Shown: positions 7,193 through 13,616 of the stretch, in pieces
Numbering within the stretch: position 1 is the first letter of the stretch
How the letters are laid out: the number at the start of each line of letters is the position of its first letter
NCBI GenBank assembly: GCA_910588135.1
Contig: CAJUOT010000058.1
Span: forward strand, 1 to 15,071
DNA from: an uncultured Oscillospiraceae bacterium
Lineage (GTDB): Bacteria; Bacillota; Clostridia; Oscillospirales; Oscillospiraceae
Length of the DNA stretch: 15,071 bases
Direction of reading: 5' to 3'
Program-made: the position numbers and the translations under genes
The notes under the pieces: model-generated
What the model saw: only the letters and a program-made list of their open reading frames with translations
The model's database searches: none
What the model was told of the DNA's origin: nothing

Positions 7193-8469
7193 GTCCGCTC
7201 CTCCTTTTTCTTGACCTCGCAGGCCAGCACGCCGTCAGACAGCAGCACGTCCAGCCGGTCCCCCGGCGCGGCCTGGGCGATGGAAGAAACCACGTCCCCG
7301 CCCGCCCGGGCGACGGCGTAGCCCCGGCCCAGCACCTTCAGGGGGCTCATGGCGTCCAGCCCCGCGGACAGGCGGCCAAGCAGCCCCCTCTGTCTGGACA
7401 GCCTGGCGTTCAGCGCCAGCGGCAGCTGACCTTTCCGGGAGTCCAAGGCCTGCCGTGCCCGGCTTGCCTCCCCGCGCAGGGCAAGGCCCATGCGGCGGCG
7501 CAGGCTGTCCAGCGCCATGCGCCGGTCCTGGATGGGGGCCCTGCCATCAGCCAGCGCGCGGCTGTGTTTCAGCCGGGCCAGCTCCCGCCGTCCGGCCTCC
7601 AGGCGGCCTTGCAGCGCCTGGGCCAGCCGGTGGTTCAGCTGGGCCAGCCGCCTCCGCTCCGCCCCCTGGTCGGGAACCGCCAGCTCCGCCCCGTTGGAGG
7701 GAGTGGCGGCCCGCAGGTCCGCCGCGTAGTCGGCGATGGTCACGTCCGGTTCGTGGCCCACGGCGGAGATCACCGGGATATTGGAAAGGTAGATGGCCCG
7801 GGCGACGGCCTCCTCGTTGAAGGCCCACAGGTCTTCCTTGGAGCCGCCCCCCCGGCCGGTGATGATAAGGTCGATGTCCGCCCGGTTGTTCAGATGGTGG
7901 ATGGCGGCGGAAATCTCCCCGGCGGCCTCCTGGCCCTGCACCCGGACGGGAACGACCAGCACTTCCGCCAGCGGCCACCGGGCCCCCAGGATGCGCAGCA
8001 TATCCCGCACCGCCGCCCCTGCCGGGGAGGTGACCAGGGCGATCCTGCCCGGGTAGCGGGGGAGGGGCTGCTTGTGCTCCGGGTCAAACAGGCCCTCCTG
8101 CTCCAGCCGGCGGCGCAGGCGCTCAAACGCCTCGTCCAGAGAGCCGCGGCCGTCCTGGAGCAGCTCGGCGCAGTAGAGCTGGTACGCCCCGTCCCTTGGA
8201 AATACGGACACCCGGCCGAAAGCCACCACCCGCATCCCGTTGGCGGGGCGGAAGCGCAGCCGCGCCGCGTCCCCCCGGAACATGACGCACCGCAGGGAAC
8301 CCTGCTCGTCCTTCAGGGAGAAGTAGTGGTGGCCGGAGGGATAACATTTATAATTGGAGATCTCGCCCCGCACCAGAAGGCCGGTGAGCAGGGGGTCGCC
8401 GTCCATCAGGTCCTTCACATAGCCGTTGACCTGGGATACAGTATAGACAGGAAAATGTTCCGTATTCAC
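7183..8469 (-). CDS. xseA: exodeoxyribonuclease VII large subunit
   Basis: This 428-residue catalytic subunit of exonuclease VII degrades single-stranded DNA to oligonucleotides. An N-terminal OB-fold domain (about 5-103; TVSQVNGYVKDLMDGD, GEISNYKCYPSGHHYFSLKD) is followed by the nuclease core. The core has ALVTSPAGAAVRDML (144-158), TGRGGGSKEDLWAFN (204-218) and ISAVGHEPDVTIADY (234-248), then DLRAATPSNGAE. A long Arg/Leu-rich coiled coil follows (about 268-370), and the C-terminus contains the GRGYAVAR turn. The start is GTG at 8469, in a GTGA overlap with the preceding gene and with GGGAGG seven bases upstream. The longer ATG-started ORF adds 50 residues that are only the shadow of that gene's end. 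Confidence 0.96.
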   Translation of the reverse strand: MNTEHFPVYTVSQVNGYVKDLMDGDPLLTGLLVRGEISNYKCYPSGHHYFSLKDEQGSLRCVMFRGDAARLRFRPANGMRVVAFGRVSVFPRDGAYQLYCAELLQDGRGSLDEAFERLRRRLEQEGLFDPEHKQPLPRYPGRIALVTSPAGAAVRDMLRILGARWPLAEVLVVPVRVQGQEAAGEISAAIHHLNNRADIDLIITGRGGGSKEDLWAFNEEAVARAIYLSNIPVISAVGHEPDVTIADYAADLRAATPSNGAELAVPDQGAERRRLAQLNHRLAQALQGRLEAGRRELARLKHSRALADGRAPIQDRRMALDSLRRRMGLALRGEASRARQALDSRKGQLPLALNARLSRQRGLLGRLSAGLDAMSPLKVLGRGYAVARAGGDVVSSIAQAAPGDRLDVLLSDGVLACEVKKKEERTWR

Positions 8470-9410
8470 CTGTTGGCCTCCCGCTCCAGCGCCCGGTGGG
8501 CGAGTATGGCCACCCCGAGGGCATTGTCGGTGGAGTATTGCGGCTGGGCGAACACCGCGCCGCAGGCGCGTTTCATGGCGGTGCGGATCTGCCGGTTGGA
8601 GGCCACCCCGCCGGAACACAGCACGGGCAGCCCGGGCCAGCGCTTTTGCGCCTCCTCCGTGGCCCGCAGGAGCACGTTCATGATGGTGTCGATGGTAAAC
8701 CGGGCGATGTTGGCGGGAGATTCGCCCCGCTCCGCCAGCTCCTTCACCTTGTTTTCCATGCCGGACAGGGAGAAGGTCAGATCGTTCAGCTTCACCCGGA
8801 AGAGGCCGGCAACCTCCGCCTCGGGGTACAGGGCGTCCAGCGCCTTTCCCGCCGGAAAGGGAAGGCCCAGCAGCACCCCGGCCCGGTCCACAAGCTGGCC
8901 CGCCGCGATATCGCTGGTGCCGCCGATTACCTCGGCCCGGACAGTGTGGCCGTCTGGCTCCACCCGTAGAAGCTCCGTGGTTCCGCCGGACAGGTGCCAG
9001 GCCAGATGGGGCCGGTCCAGCAGGTCCTCCCGGCCGGCGGACCAGGCAGCGGCGGCCACGTGCCCCTGCTGGTGGGAGCAGGGGTAGAAGGGGACCCCCA
9101 GCGCGGCGGCCAGGGCGCGGCCCTCCCCCTCGCCCACCAGGAAGCAGGGCATATAGGAGCCCTCCACCTCCCGGGGCCGGGTGGAGGCCCCCACGGCGGC
9201 GATTTCCTCAATGACCCCGCCGGCGCGCAGCTCCTCCACCATCAGGTGCAGCCGCTTCACGTGCTGGAACAGCGCGTCGCTCTGCCGCAGGCCCAGCGCC
9301 CCCTCGGGAACGGTGAGCAGCCTCCCCCGGTTTTCCGCCGTGCCGCCGCCAAATACGGCGGCGGAAGTGGTATAGTTGCTGGTGTCAAACCCAAGGCACT
9401 GTGCGTTCAT
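8466..9410 (-). CDS. divergent TsaD/Kae1/Gcp-family protein (peptidase M22 fold), paralogue of unknown function
   Basis: This 314-residue ASKHA-fold protein is related to TsaD, the threonylcarbamoyl transferase that makes t6A37 in tRNA. Retained features are the metal ligands H113 and H117 (SHQQGH), LSGGTTEL (140-147), DIAAGQLVDRAGVLLGLPFP (167-186), FSLSG (213-217), SGGVASNRQIR (266-276) and the third metal ligand D295 in STDNA. Differences from true TsaD are DTSNYTT in place of ETSCDET near the N-terminus, the TRPREVEGSY segment (77-86) replacing the TxGPGL loop, and Thr for His in SGGHT. This looks like the shorter clostridial paralogue rather than the essential TsaD; its activity is unknown. 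The ATG at 9410 is preferred because AGGAG lies eight bases upstream. A GTG at 9419 would overlap nusB but has no ribosome site. Confidence 0.82.
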   Translation of the reverse strand: MNAQCLGFDTSNYTTSAAVFGGGTAENRGRLLTVPEGALGLRQSDALFQHVKRLHLMVEELRAGGVIEEIAAVGASTRPREVEGSYMPCFLVGEGEGRALAAALGVPFYPCSHQQGHVAAAAWSAGREDLLDRPHLAWHLSGGTTELLRVEPDGHTVRAEVIGGTSDIAAGQLVDRAGVLLGLPFPAGKALDALYPEAEVAGLFRVKLNDLTFSLSGMENKVKELAERGESPANIARFTIDTIMNVLLRATEEAQKRWPGLPVLCSGGVASNRQIRTAMKRACGAVFAQPQYSTDNALGVAILAHRALEREANR

Positions 9411-9415
9411 GCTCT

Positions 9416-9871
9416 TCACTCCTGCTCCGGCAGCTCGGCGCGCACAAAAGAGCCCAGGATGCCGTTGATGAACTTGACCACGTCGTCGTCCACATATTTT
9501 TTCGCGATCTCCACCGCCTCATTGATGGAGGCTCCGTTGGGGATGTCCGGCATATAGAGAATCTCGTACATGGCCACCCGCATGATGGCGGAGGCCACCC
9601 GGTCAATGCGGGAAAACCTCCAGCCCTTGGCGTATTTCTCAATGTAGCCGTCCAGCTCCGCGCCATGGCTGCCCACCCCCAGCACCAGCCGGGTGATGTA
9701 GTTCAGCTCACCCTGGCCGGGGAAGCTGGCGTACATGGGCTCGTCCTGGGCCCGCAGGGCAAAGGAGTCCTCCGTCAGCTCCCGGTCCAGGAGCTGCTGG
9801 GCCTTCTCGTCGGAGAAGGCCAGCTCAAAGGCAAAATGTACGGCGATCTCCCGGGCGGTGCTTCTGTTCAT
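9416..9871 (-). CDS. nusB: transcription antitermination factor NusB
   Basis: This 151-residue all-helical protein binds boxA RNA with NusE (S10) and supports antitermination of rRNA operons. The N-terminus STAREIAVHFAFELAFS matches the family helix. The C-terminal half shows the NusB signatures RFSRIDRVASAIMRVAMYEI, SINEAVEIAKKYVDDD and VKFINGILG. The ATG at 9871 is chosen over one 18 codons upstream (9925). GGAAGGAGG lies seven bases before it, family similarity begins here, and the upstream extension covers the leader hairpin. It is the first gene of the ten-gene cluster, behind the promoter at 9952-9980. Confidence 0.96.
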   Translation of the reverse strand: MNRSTAREIAVHFAFELAFSDEKAQQLLDRELTEDSFALRAQDEPMYASFPGQGELNYITRLVLGVGSHGAELDGYIEKYAKGWRFSRIDRVASAIMRVAMYEILYMPDIPNGASINEAVEIAKKYVDDDVVKFINGILGSFVRAELPEQE

Positions 9872-9887
9872 GGAGAATCCTCCTTCC

Positions 9888-9906
9888 CCGGCGGTGCTGC
9901 CGCCGG
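9888..9906 (-). promoter_or_regulatory. GC-rich leader hairpin just upstream of the nusB ribosome site
   Basis: On the minus strand CCGGCGG, a five-base loop CAGCA and CCGCCGG form a perfect seven-pair all-GC stem. It ends about two bases before the GGAAGGAGG ribosome site of nusB and lies inside the predicted 5' leader (about 75 bases). There is no U-tract after it, so it is not a terminator. It could modulate ribosome access or RNA stability; any function is inference. Confidence 0.5.
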
Positions 9907-9951
9907 CGCACGACTCGTCAGGCAAAATAACCTGCTGTGCATATCCGCCCT

Positions 9952-9980
9952 ATTATACATGAAAACCGGGGAAAAAGAAA
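9952..9980 (-). promoter_or_regulatory. sigma-A-type promoter of the nusB operon
   Basis: On the minus strand a perfect -10 hexamer TATAAT lies at 9952-9957, with TG directly before it. At a 17-base distance the -35 region is TTTCTT (9975-9980), a poor match in a pyrimidine-rich tract. The start would be near 9945, giving a leader of about 75 bases before nusB. It sits between the upstream terminator and nusB, exactly where an operon promoter is expected. The -10 is strong; the -35 is weak. Confidence 0.7.
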
Positions 9981-10019
9981 GCCCCTTTTCAAGTTTTATG
10001 GGTGGGCGCATCGCCTGTG

Positions 10020-10052
10020 AAAAGGCCCCCGGGGCGGTATGCCCGGGGGCCT
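10020..10052 (-). terminator. intrinsic terminator of the ilvD-kinase-HD unit
   Basis: On the minus strand GGCCCCCGGG (10042-10051) and CCCGGGGGCC (10024-10033) form a perfect ten-pair stem around an eight-base loop. It extends to eleven pairs with a flanking A-T pair and is followed by TTTT. It begins eight bases after the HD-protein stop codon. The opposite direction lacks a T-run, so it acts only on leftward transcription. It separates the signalling genes from the nusB operon. Confidence 0.88.
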
Positions 10053-10060
10053 GGCTCTGT

Positions 10061-11920
10061 TCAGCGCTGGGGAGGGGCGGACAGGAGGGCGTCGTCGTAC
10101 ATCCGGCGGTAGGCGCTCCGGGCGCCCTGCTCCAGGGCAAGGCGCAGGCGCTCCGCCACCCGCTGGTCCCGCAGGCGGGCGGTGAGCAGGGGAGAGAACC
10201 GTTTTCCCTCCAGCGCGGCGGCGGCCTGCACGGCCTCCTCAAAGCTCTGCTCCGGCCGGTTGGACATCTGGGTGGAGTTGACAGCCGTTTCCAGCCAGTC
10301 CACCAGGCCGATGATGTCCACCATCTGCCGCTCGGGACAGCTCAGCCGCCGGTAGGATGAGGGGTAGCCCCGGGTGCCGTCGTACCAGGAGTGGTGGCCG
10401 AGGGCGGCGGGGGCGTAGCGGCTGGTGGAGGGCCGGGCCTCCAGCAGGGTGTGGCCGGACAGGGTGTGGAGGTGGGCCATTTCGTACTCCTCCTCAAACC
10501 ACTGCCGGGGGGTGCGGGCATACATCTCAATGATGCTGATCTTGCCCGCGTCGTGGAACGCGCCGCATCCCATGGCGTAGTCCAGCACCGCCCGCCGCTT
10601 TTCCTCCGGGTCGCCGATGGCCTGGAGGAAGGCAATGTCGTCAAAATAAGCGGGGTCGTCCTCCAGAATGGCGGCGGCCAGGGCGCGCGCGCCCCGGCCC
10701 ACCGTCTGGGAGTGGCGGTAGGTCTCCGGGGCGAAGCGCAGCATCAGGCGCAGCAGGAAATCCCGGTAGGTGATGCCGCCGTCGGTCTCCACAAAGGTGA
10801 AGCACAGCTGGCGCAGGTAGAGGAAGAGGGCGCTGTCCCCCAGCTGGCCGGGGTAGGCGTCCGCATAGCCCAGCGTCCGCTGGTAGAGGCGCTGGATATA
10901 CCCGGTGCGGGGGGGAATGAGGTCCGGATATTGGATGAGGTACTGGCTGTAGAAAGCGGGCAGGGAGATCATGCTGTACATCCCGTCTGCGGAGTAGTCG
11001 GAGGGGTCCGCAGCGTCCAGCAGGGCTTCCGTTTTGGAAAGCAGGCTGTCCAGGCTGCACAGTCCGCAGTAGTACTCGATGGCGTAGTAGGCGAACGCGG
11101 ATTTGGCGGGAGGCTGCTTGCCCTGTATCTCGGCTTCGTCGAACCGCCGCTGGTAGACGATATAGGCGGACTCCATAATATCCGCCATGTCCTCCGGGGT
11201 CATCACCCGCTCCTTGCTGTAAGAGATGCTGGAAGCGATATTCTGGTGGGTGATATAGATATACCGGTCCCAGGGCAGCCCGGGCTCCTTTTCCTGGTAA
11301 TCCTTGTCCTGGAAGACCTCCATGGACTGTTTCAGCAGCCGGATTTTTTCGCCGGGGGAATGGAACTGGCCCAGGGCCATATTGGCGCGGGAGCGGAGGA
11401 TATAGCTGCGGGTGTCGGTGTCCTCAATCTCGTCAAAAAATTTCAGGTAGGCGGCCGCTTCCGTAAAGCACAGCCGCATCCGGGTGGTGAAGTCAGCGAT
11501 GTCGCTCTGCTCCAGCCCCACCAGCTTGCTGACCAGGCTGTTGCGGCCCAGACCCAGCCAGTACAGCTCCCGGATCATGGACGAGCGGTCGCGCTTCTGC
11601 CGGGCCAGACTGAGCAGGGCCTGCCGGATCTGGCAGAACAACCCCACGTCCAGTTCGGTCCGGCCGTTGAACAGATGGCTGGAGAACTCCGTCAGACAGG
11701 CGAGTTCCTCCTCCCCGGCGTCGAACAGGTCATCCAGGGTGGGGAACAGGCCGGTGCGCAGCAGCTCCATGTTCCGCCGGGAGAGCCGGATGATTTCCGC
11801 CCGGCTGGCCGCCATCTGGGCGGCGTACTCCTCAAAGGAGAGCCCGTCGGGCCGTTTGTGCCGGGAGAGGGCCGCAAACTGCCGCAGATTGTCAAGGTAT
11901 TCCTCCTGATATGGCCGCAC
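10061..11920 (-). CDS. HD-GYP-like phosphodiesterase domain protein with unrecognised N-terminal region
   Basis: This is a 619-residue protein. Residues 1 to about 390 look helical and soluble, with many Tyr and acidic residues, possibly TPR-like; no known domain, signal peptide or membrane segment was recognised. The C-terminal 395-550 resembles HD-GYP cyclic-dinucleotide phosphodiesterases. It has YRHSQTV (H403, with E399 four residues earlier), HDAGKI (456-461), H485 in HLHTLSGH, HH (509-510), DGTRGYP (514-520) and VDWLETA (D541, E544), matching the ADxxDAL element. The HHExxDGxGYP consensus is altered: Ser replaces Glu after HH and one residue is inserted before GYP. The gap from the first His to HD is also longer than usual. 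The start is GTG at 11920, preceded by AAGGGGGA and 27 bases after the kinase stop. c-di-GMP hydrolysis is plausible but unproven. Confidence 0.8.
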   Translation of the reverse strand: MRPYQEEYLDNLRQFAALSRHKRPDGLSFEEYAAQMAASRAEIIRLSRRNMELLRTGLFPTLDDLFDAGEEELACLTEFSSHLFNGRTELDVGLFCQIRQALLSLARQKRDRSSMIRELYWLGLGRNSLVSKLVGLEQSDIADFTTRMRLCFTEAAAYLKFFDEIEDTDTRSYILRSRANMALGQFHSPGEKIRLLKQSMEVFQDKDYQEKEPGLPWDRYIYITHQNIASSISYSKERVMTPEDMADIMESAYIVYQRRFDEAEIQGKQPPAKSAFAYYAIEYYCGLCSLDSLLSKTEALLDAADPSDYSADGMYSMISLPAFYSQYLIQYPDLIPPRTGYIQRLYQRTLGYADAYPGQLGDSALFLYLRQLCFTFVETDGGITYRDFLLRLMLRFAPETYRHSQTVGRGARALAAAILEDDPAYFDDIAFLQAIGDPEEKRRAVLDYAMGCGAFHDAGKISIIEMYARTPRQWFEEEYEMAHLHTLSGHTLLEARPSTSRYAPAALGHHSWYDGTRGYPSSYRRLSCPERQMVDIIGLVDWLETAVNSTQMSNRPEQSFEEAVQAAAALEGKRFSPLLTARLRDQRVAERLRLALEQGARSAYRRMYDDALLSAPPQR

Positions 11921-11947
11921 TCCGATTCCCCCTTCCGGCCGTTCCGC

Positions 11948-13597
11948 TCAGCGCTCCGTATGGGAGCCCAGGCGCTTGCGCAGAATCTCTGTGAGGCGTT
12001 CCACGTCCACCGGCTTTGAGATGTGCTCGTCCATTCCGGCCTCGCGGGCCAGACGCACGTCCTCCATAAAAGCGTTGGCGGTCATGGCCACGATCCATAC
12101 GTTCCCGGCGTCCCCGCGGGGCAGCTCCCGAATGGCGCGGGTGGCGTCGTAGCCGTTCATAACAGGCATCTGGATGTCCATAAAAATGATTTCGTACCAA
12201 CCCTCCGGGGAGTTCTGGAACAGCTCCACCGCCTGGGCTCCGTCCCCGGCCACGTCCACCTGCACGCTGGTCATGCCCAGCAGTTCCATGGCGATCTCCT
12301 GGTTGAGCTCGTTGTCCTCCACCAGCAGGACCCGGTGCTGGCTGTAGTCCGCGTCCGCGTCTCCCGCAGCCTGCTGCTCCTGGCCGGTCTGGCAGGTGAG
12401 GGAGGACAGGGCCTCCAGCAGGCGGCTGGGGAACAGGGGGCAGGGGACAAAGGCGTTGACGCCTGCCCGGGTTGCCCGGTATTCAATCTGGGGCCAGTCA
12501 TCCGAGGAGACCAGCAGGATGGGGAAGCCGGGGCCGGCCAGCTGCCGCACATGGGTGGCTACGTCCAGGGAGGGCATATCCGCAAGCTCCTGGCCCAGCA
12601 GAAGGGCACAGGGCATTCGCCCTTCGTATTGGGCCTCTGTCAGCCGGGTGACGGCCTCCAGGCCGGTGCTCAGGCGGACGGGCTCCAGCCCGGCATTCCG
12701 GAGGCAGGCCGTGATCTGGGCCGCCCGGCCGTCGTGCAGCTCCGCCACCAATACGGGCTGGCCCACGGGGAGGCCAGGTTCTTTGCGCTTCCGGGGGGAG
12801 GCGGCCAGGGGAAGGGCCACCGTGAAGCAGCTGCCCTCGCCCTCCCGGCTCTCCACAGTGATGGCGCCGCCCATGCCGTCCACCAGCCGCTTGACAATGG
12901 ACATACCCAGTCCGGTGCCTTCAATCCGGCTGATGGTGGTGTTCTGCACCCGCTCGAAGGGGAGAAAAATGCGCTCCAGGAACTCCTGGCTCATGCCGAT
13001 GCCGTTGTCCCGGCAGGAGAAGTCCAGCCAGACCGCGAGGCCGCCCTTGCGGTCTGGGGCGGGACGCTGGGCAAAGCGTATGCGGATTTCTCCGCCGTCG
13101 GGGGTGTATTTTACGGCGTTGTTGATGATATTCACCAGGATCTGGCGCAGCCGCAGGGGATCGCCCATCAGGTTTTCCTGGGAAATGTCCTCAATGTCCA
13201 TGGTGAGGGTGTGCCCCTTCTGCTCGGCCTGGGGCTCCACAATCACCGCCACCTCGTGGACCAGGTCGGAGAGGGAGAACTCCTCCTCGCCCAGGGACAT
13301 ACGCCCGCTGTCAATCCGGGACATATCCAGCACATCGTTTACAAGGCTCATCAGGTGGGCGGAGGCGGTTTGAATTTTCTCCAGGCAGTCGTGGACGCGG
13401 GCCTTTTCGTCGATGTGGGCCAGGGCGATGGAGGTCATGCCCACGATGGCGTTCATTGGGGTGCGGATGTCGTGGGACATACTGGACAGAAAACGGCTTT
13501 TGGCCTGATTGGCCTCCTCGGCGGCTTTCAAGGCGTCCTCCAGGGCGGCGTTCACCCGGGCCAGCTCCTCCATGTAGGCTTGATCCATTTGATCCAT
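11948..13597 (-). CDS. hybrid histidine kinase/response regulator without sensor domain
   Basis: This 549-residue protein begins with a short coiled coil (about 5-35) leading straight into HisKA, with SHDIRTPMN (phospho-acceptor H42). The HATPase domain has the N-box NIINNAVKYT (156-165), G1 DNGIGM (197-202) and G2 GTGLGM (227-232). A degenerate receiver follows (about 281-400), in which the phospho-site region LLLGQELAD has Gly at the usual Asp position. The C-terminal receiver is intact (about 421-545), with VEDNE, phospho-acceptor D474 in FMDIQMP, and K528 in SKP. There is no membrane segment, PAS or other sensor module, so input must come from a partner protein or ligand. The ATG at 13597 has AGGAG eight bases upstream and follows the ilvD stop by 19 bases. 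It lies directly before the HD-protein gene, suggesting a shared pathway. Confidence 0.93.
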   Translation of the reverse strand: MDQMDQAYMEELARVNAALEDALKAAEEANQAKSRFLSSMSHDIRTPMNAIVGMTSIALAHIDEKARVHDCLEKIQTASAHLMSLVNDVLDMSRIDSGRMSLGEEEFSLSDLVHEVAVIVEPQAEQKGHTLTMDIEDISQENLMGDPLRLRQILVNIINNAVKYTPDGGEIRIRFAQRPAPDRKGGLAVWLDFSCRDNGIGMSQEFLERIFLPFERVQNTTISRIEGTGLGMSIVKRLVDGMGGAITVESREGEGSCFTVALPLAASPRKRKEPGLPVGQPVLVAELHDGRAAQITACLRNAGLEPVRLSTGLEAVTRLTEAQYEGRMPCALLLGQELADMPSLDVATHVRQLAGPGFPILLVSSDDWPQIEYRATRAGVNAFVPCPLFPSRLLEALSSLTCQTGQEQQAAGDADADYSQHRVLLVEDNELNQEIAMELLGMTSVQVDVAGDGAQAVELFQNSPEGWYEIIFMDIQMPVMNGYDATRAIRELPRGDAGNVWIVAMTANAFMEDVRLAREAGMDEHISKPVDVERLTEILRKRLGSHTER

Positions 13598-13616
13598 GTT
13601 GAATACTCCTAAAAGC

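Noticed and set aside
8349..8354. TATAAT on the plus strand inside xseA
   Set aside because: No -35 match at a suitable distance and no downstream plus-strand gene; it follows from the codons of a conserved xseA segment.
8470..8619. 50-residue N-terminal extension of XseA from an upstream ATG
   Set aside because: It is the shadow of the TsaD-like gene's 3' end; the GTG at 8469 has a good ribosome site and matches where the family begins.
6745..9087. 780-residue plus-strand open frame opposite ispA, xseB, xseA and the TsaD-like gene
   Set aside because: It spans four real genes in antisense, is rich in Pro/Arg/Gly/Gln, and has no visible ribosome site or family signature; a codon-bias shadow.
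9872..9925. 18-residue N-terminal extension of NusB
   Set aside because: No ribosome site before the upstream ATG, no family similarity, and it would translate through the leader hairpin.
9968..9989. Possible plus-strand terminator (GGGG, A-rich loop, CCCC, TTTT)
   Set aside because: Only a four-pair stem with a ten-base loop, and no plus-strand gene exists for it to serve.
10391..13612. Two plus-strand open frames of 542 and 529 residues opposite the HD protein and the kinase
   Set aside because: Same compositional artefact; the opposing minus-strand frames carry unmistakable domains.
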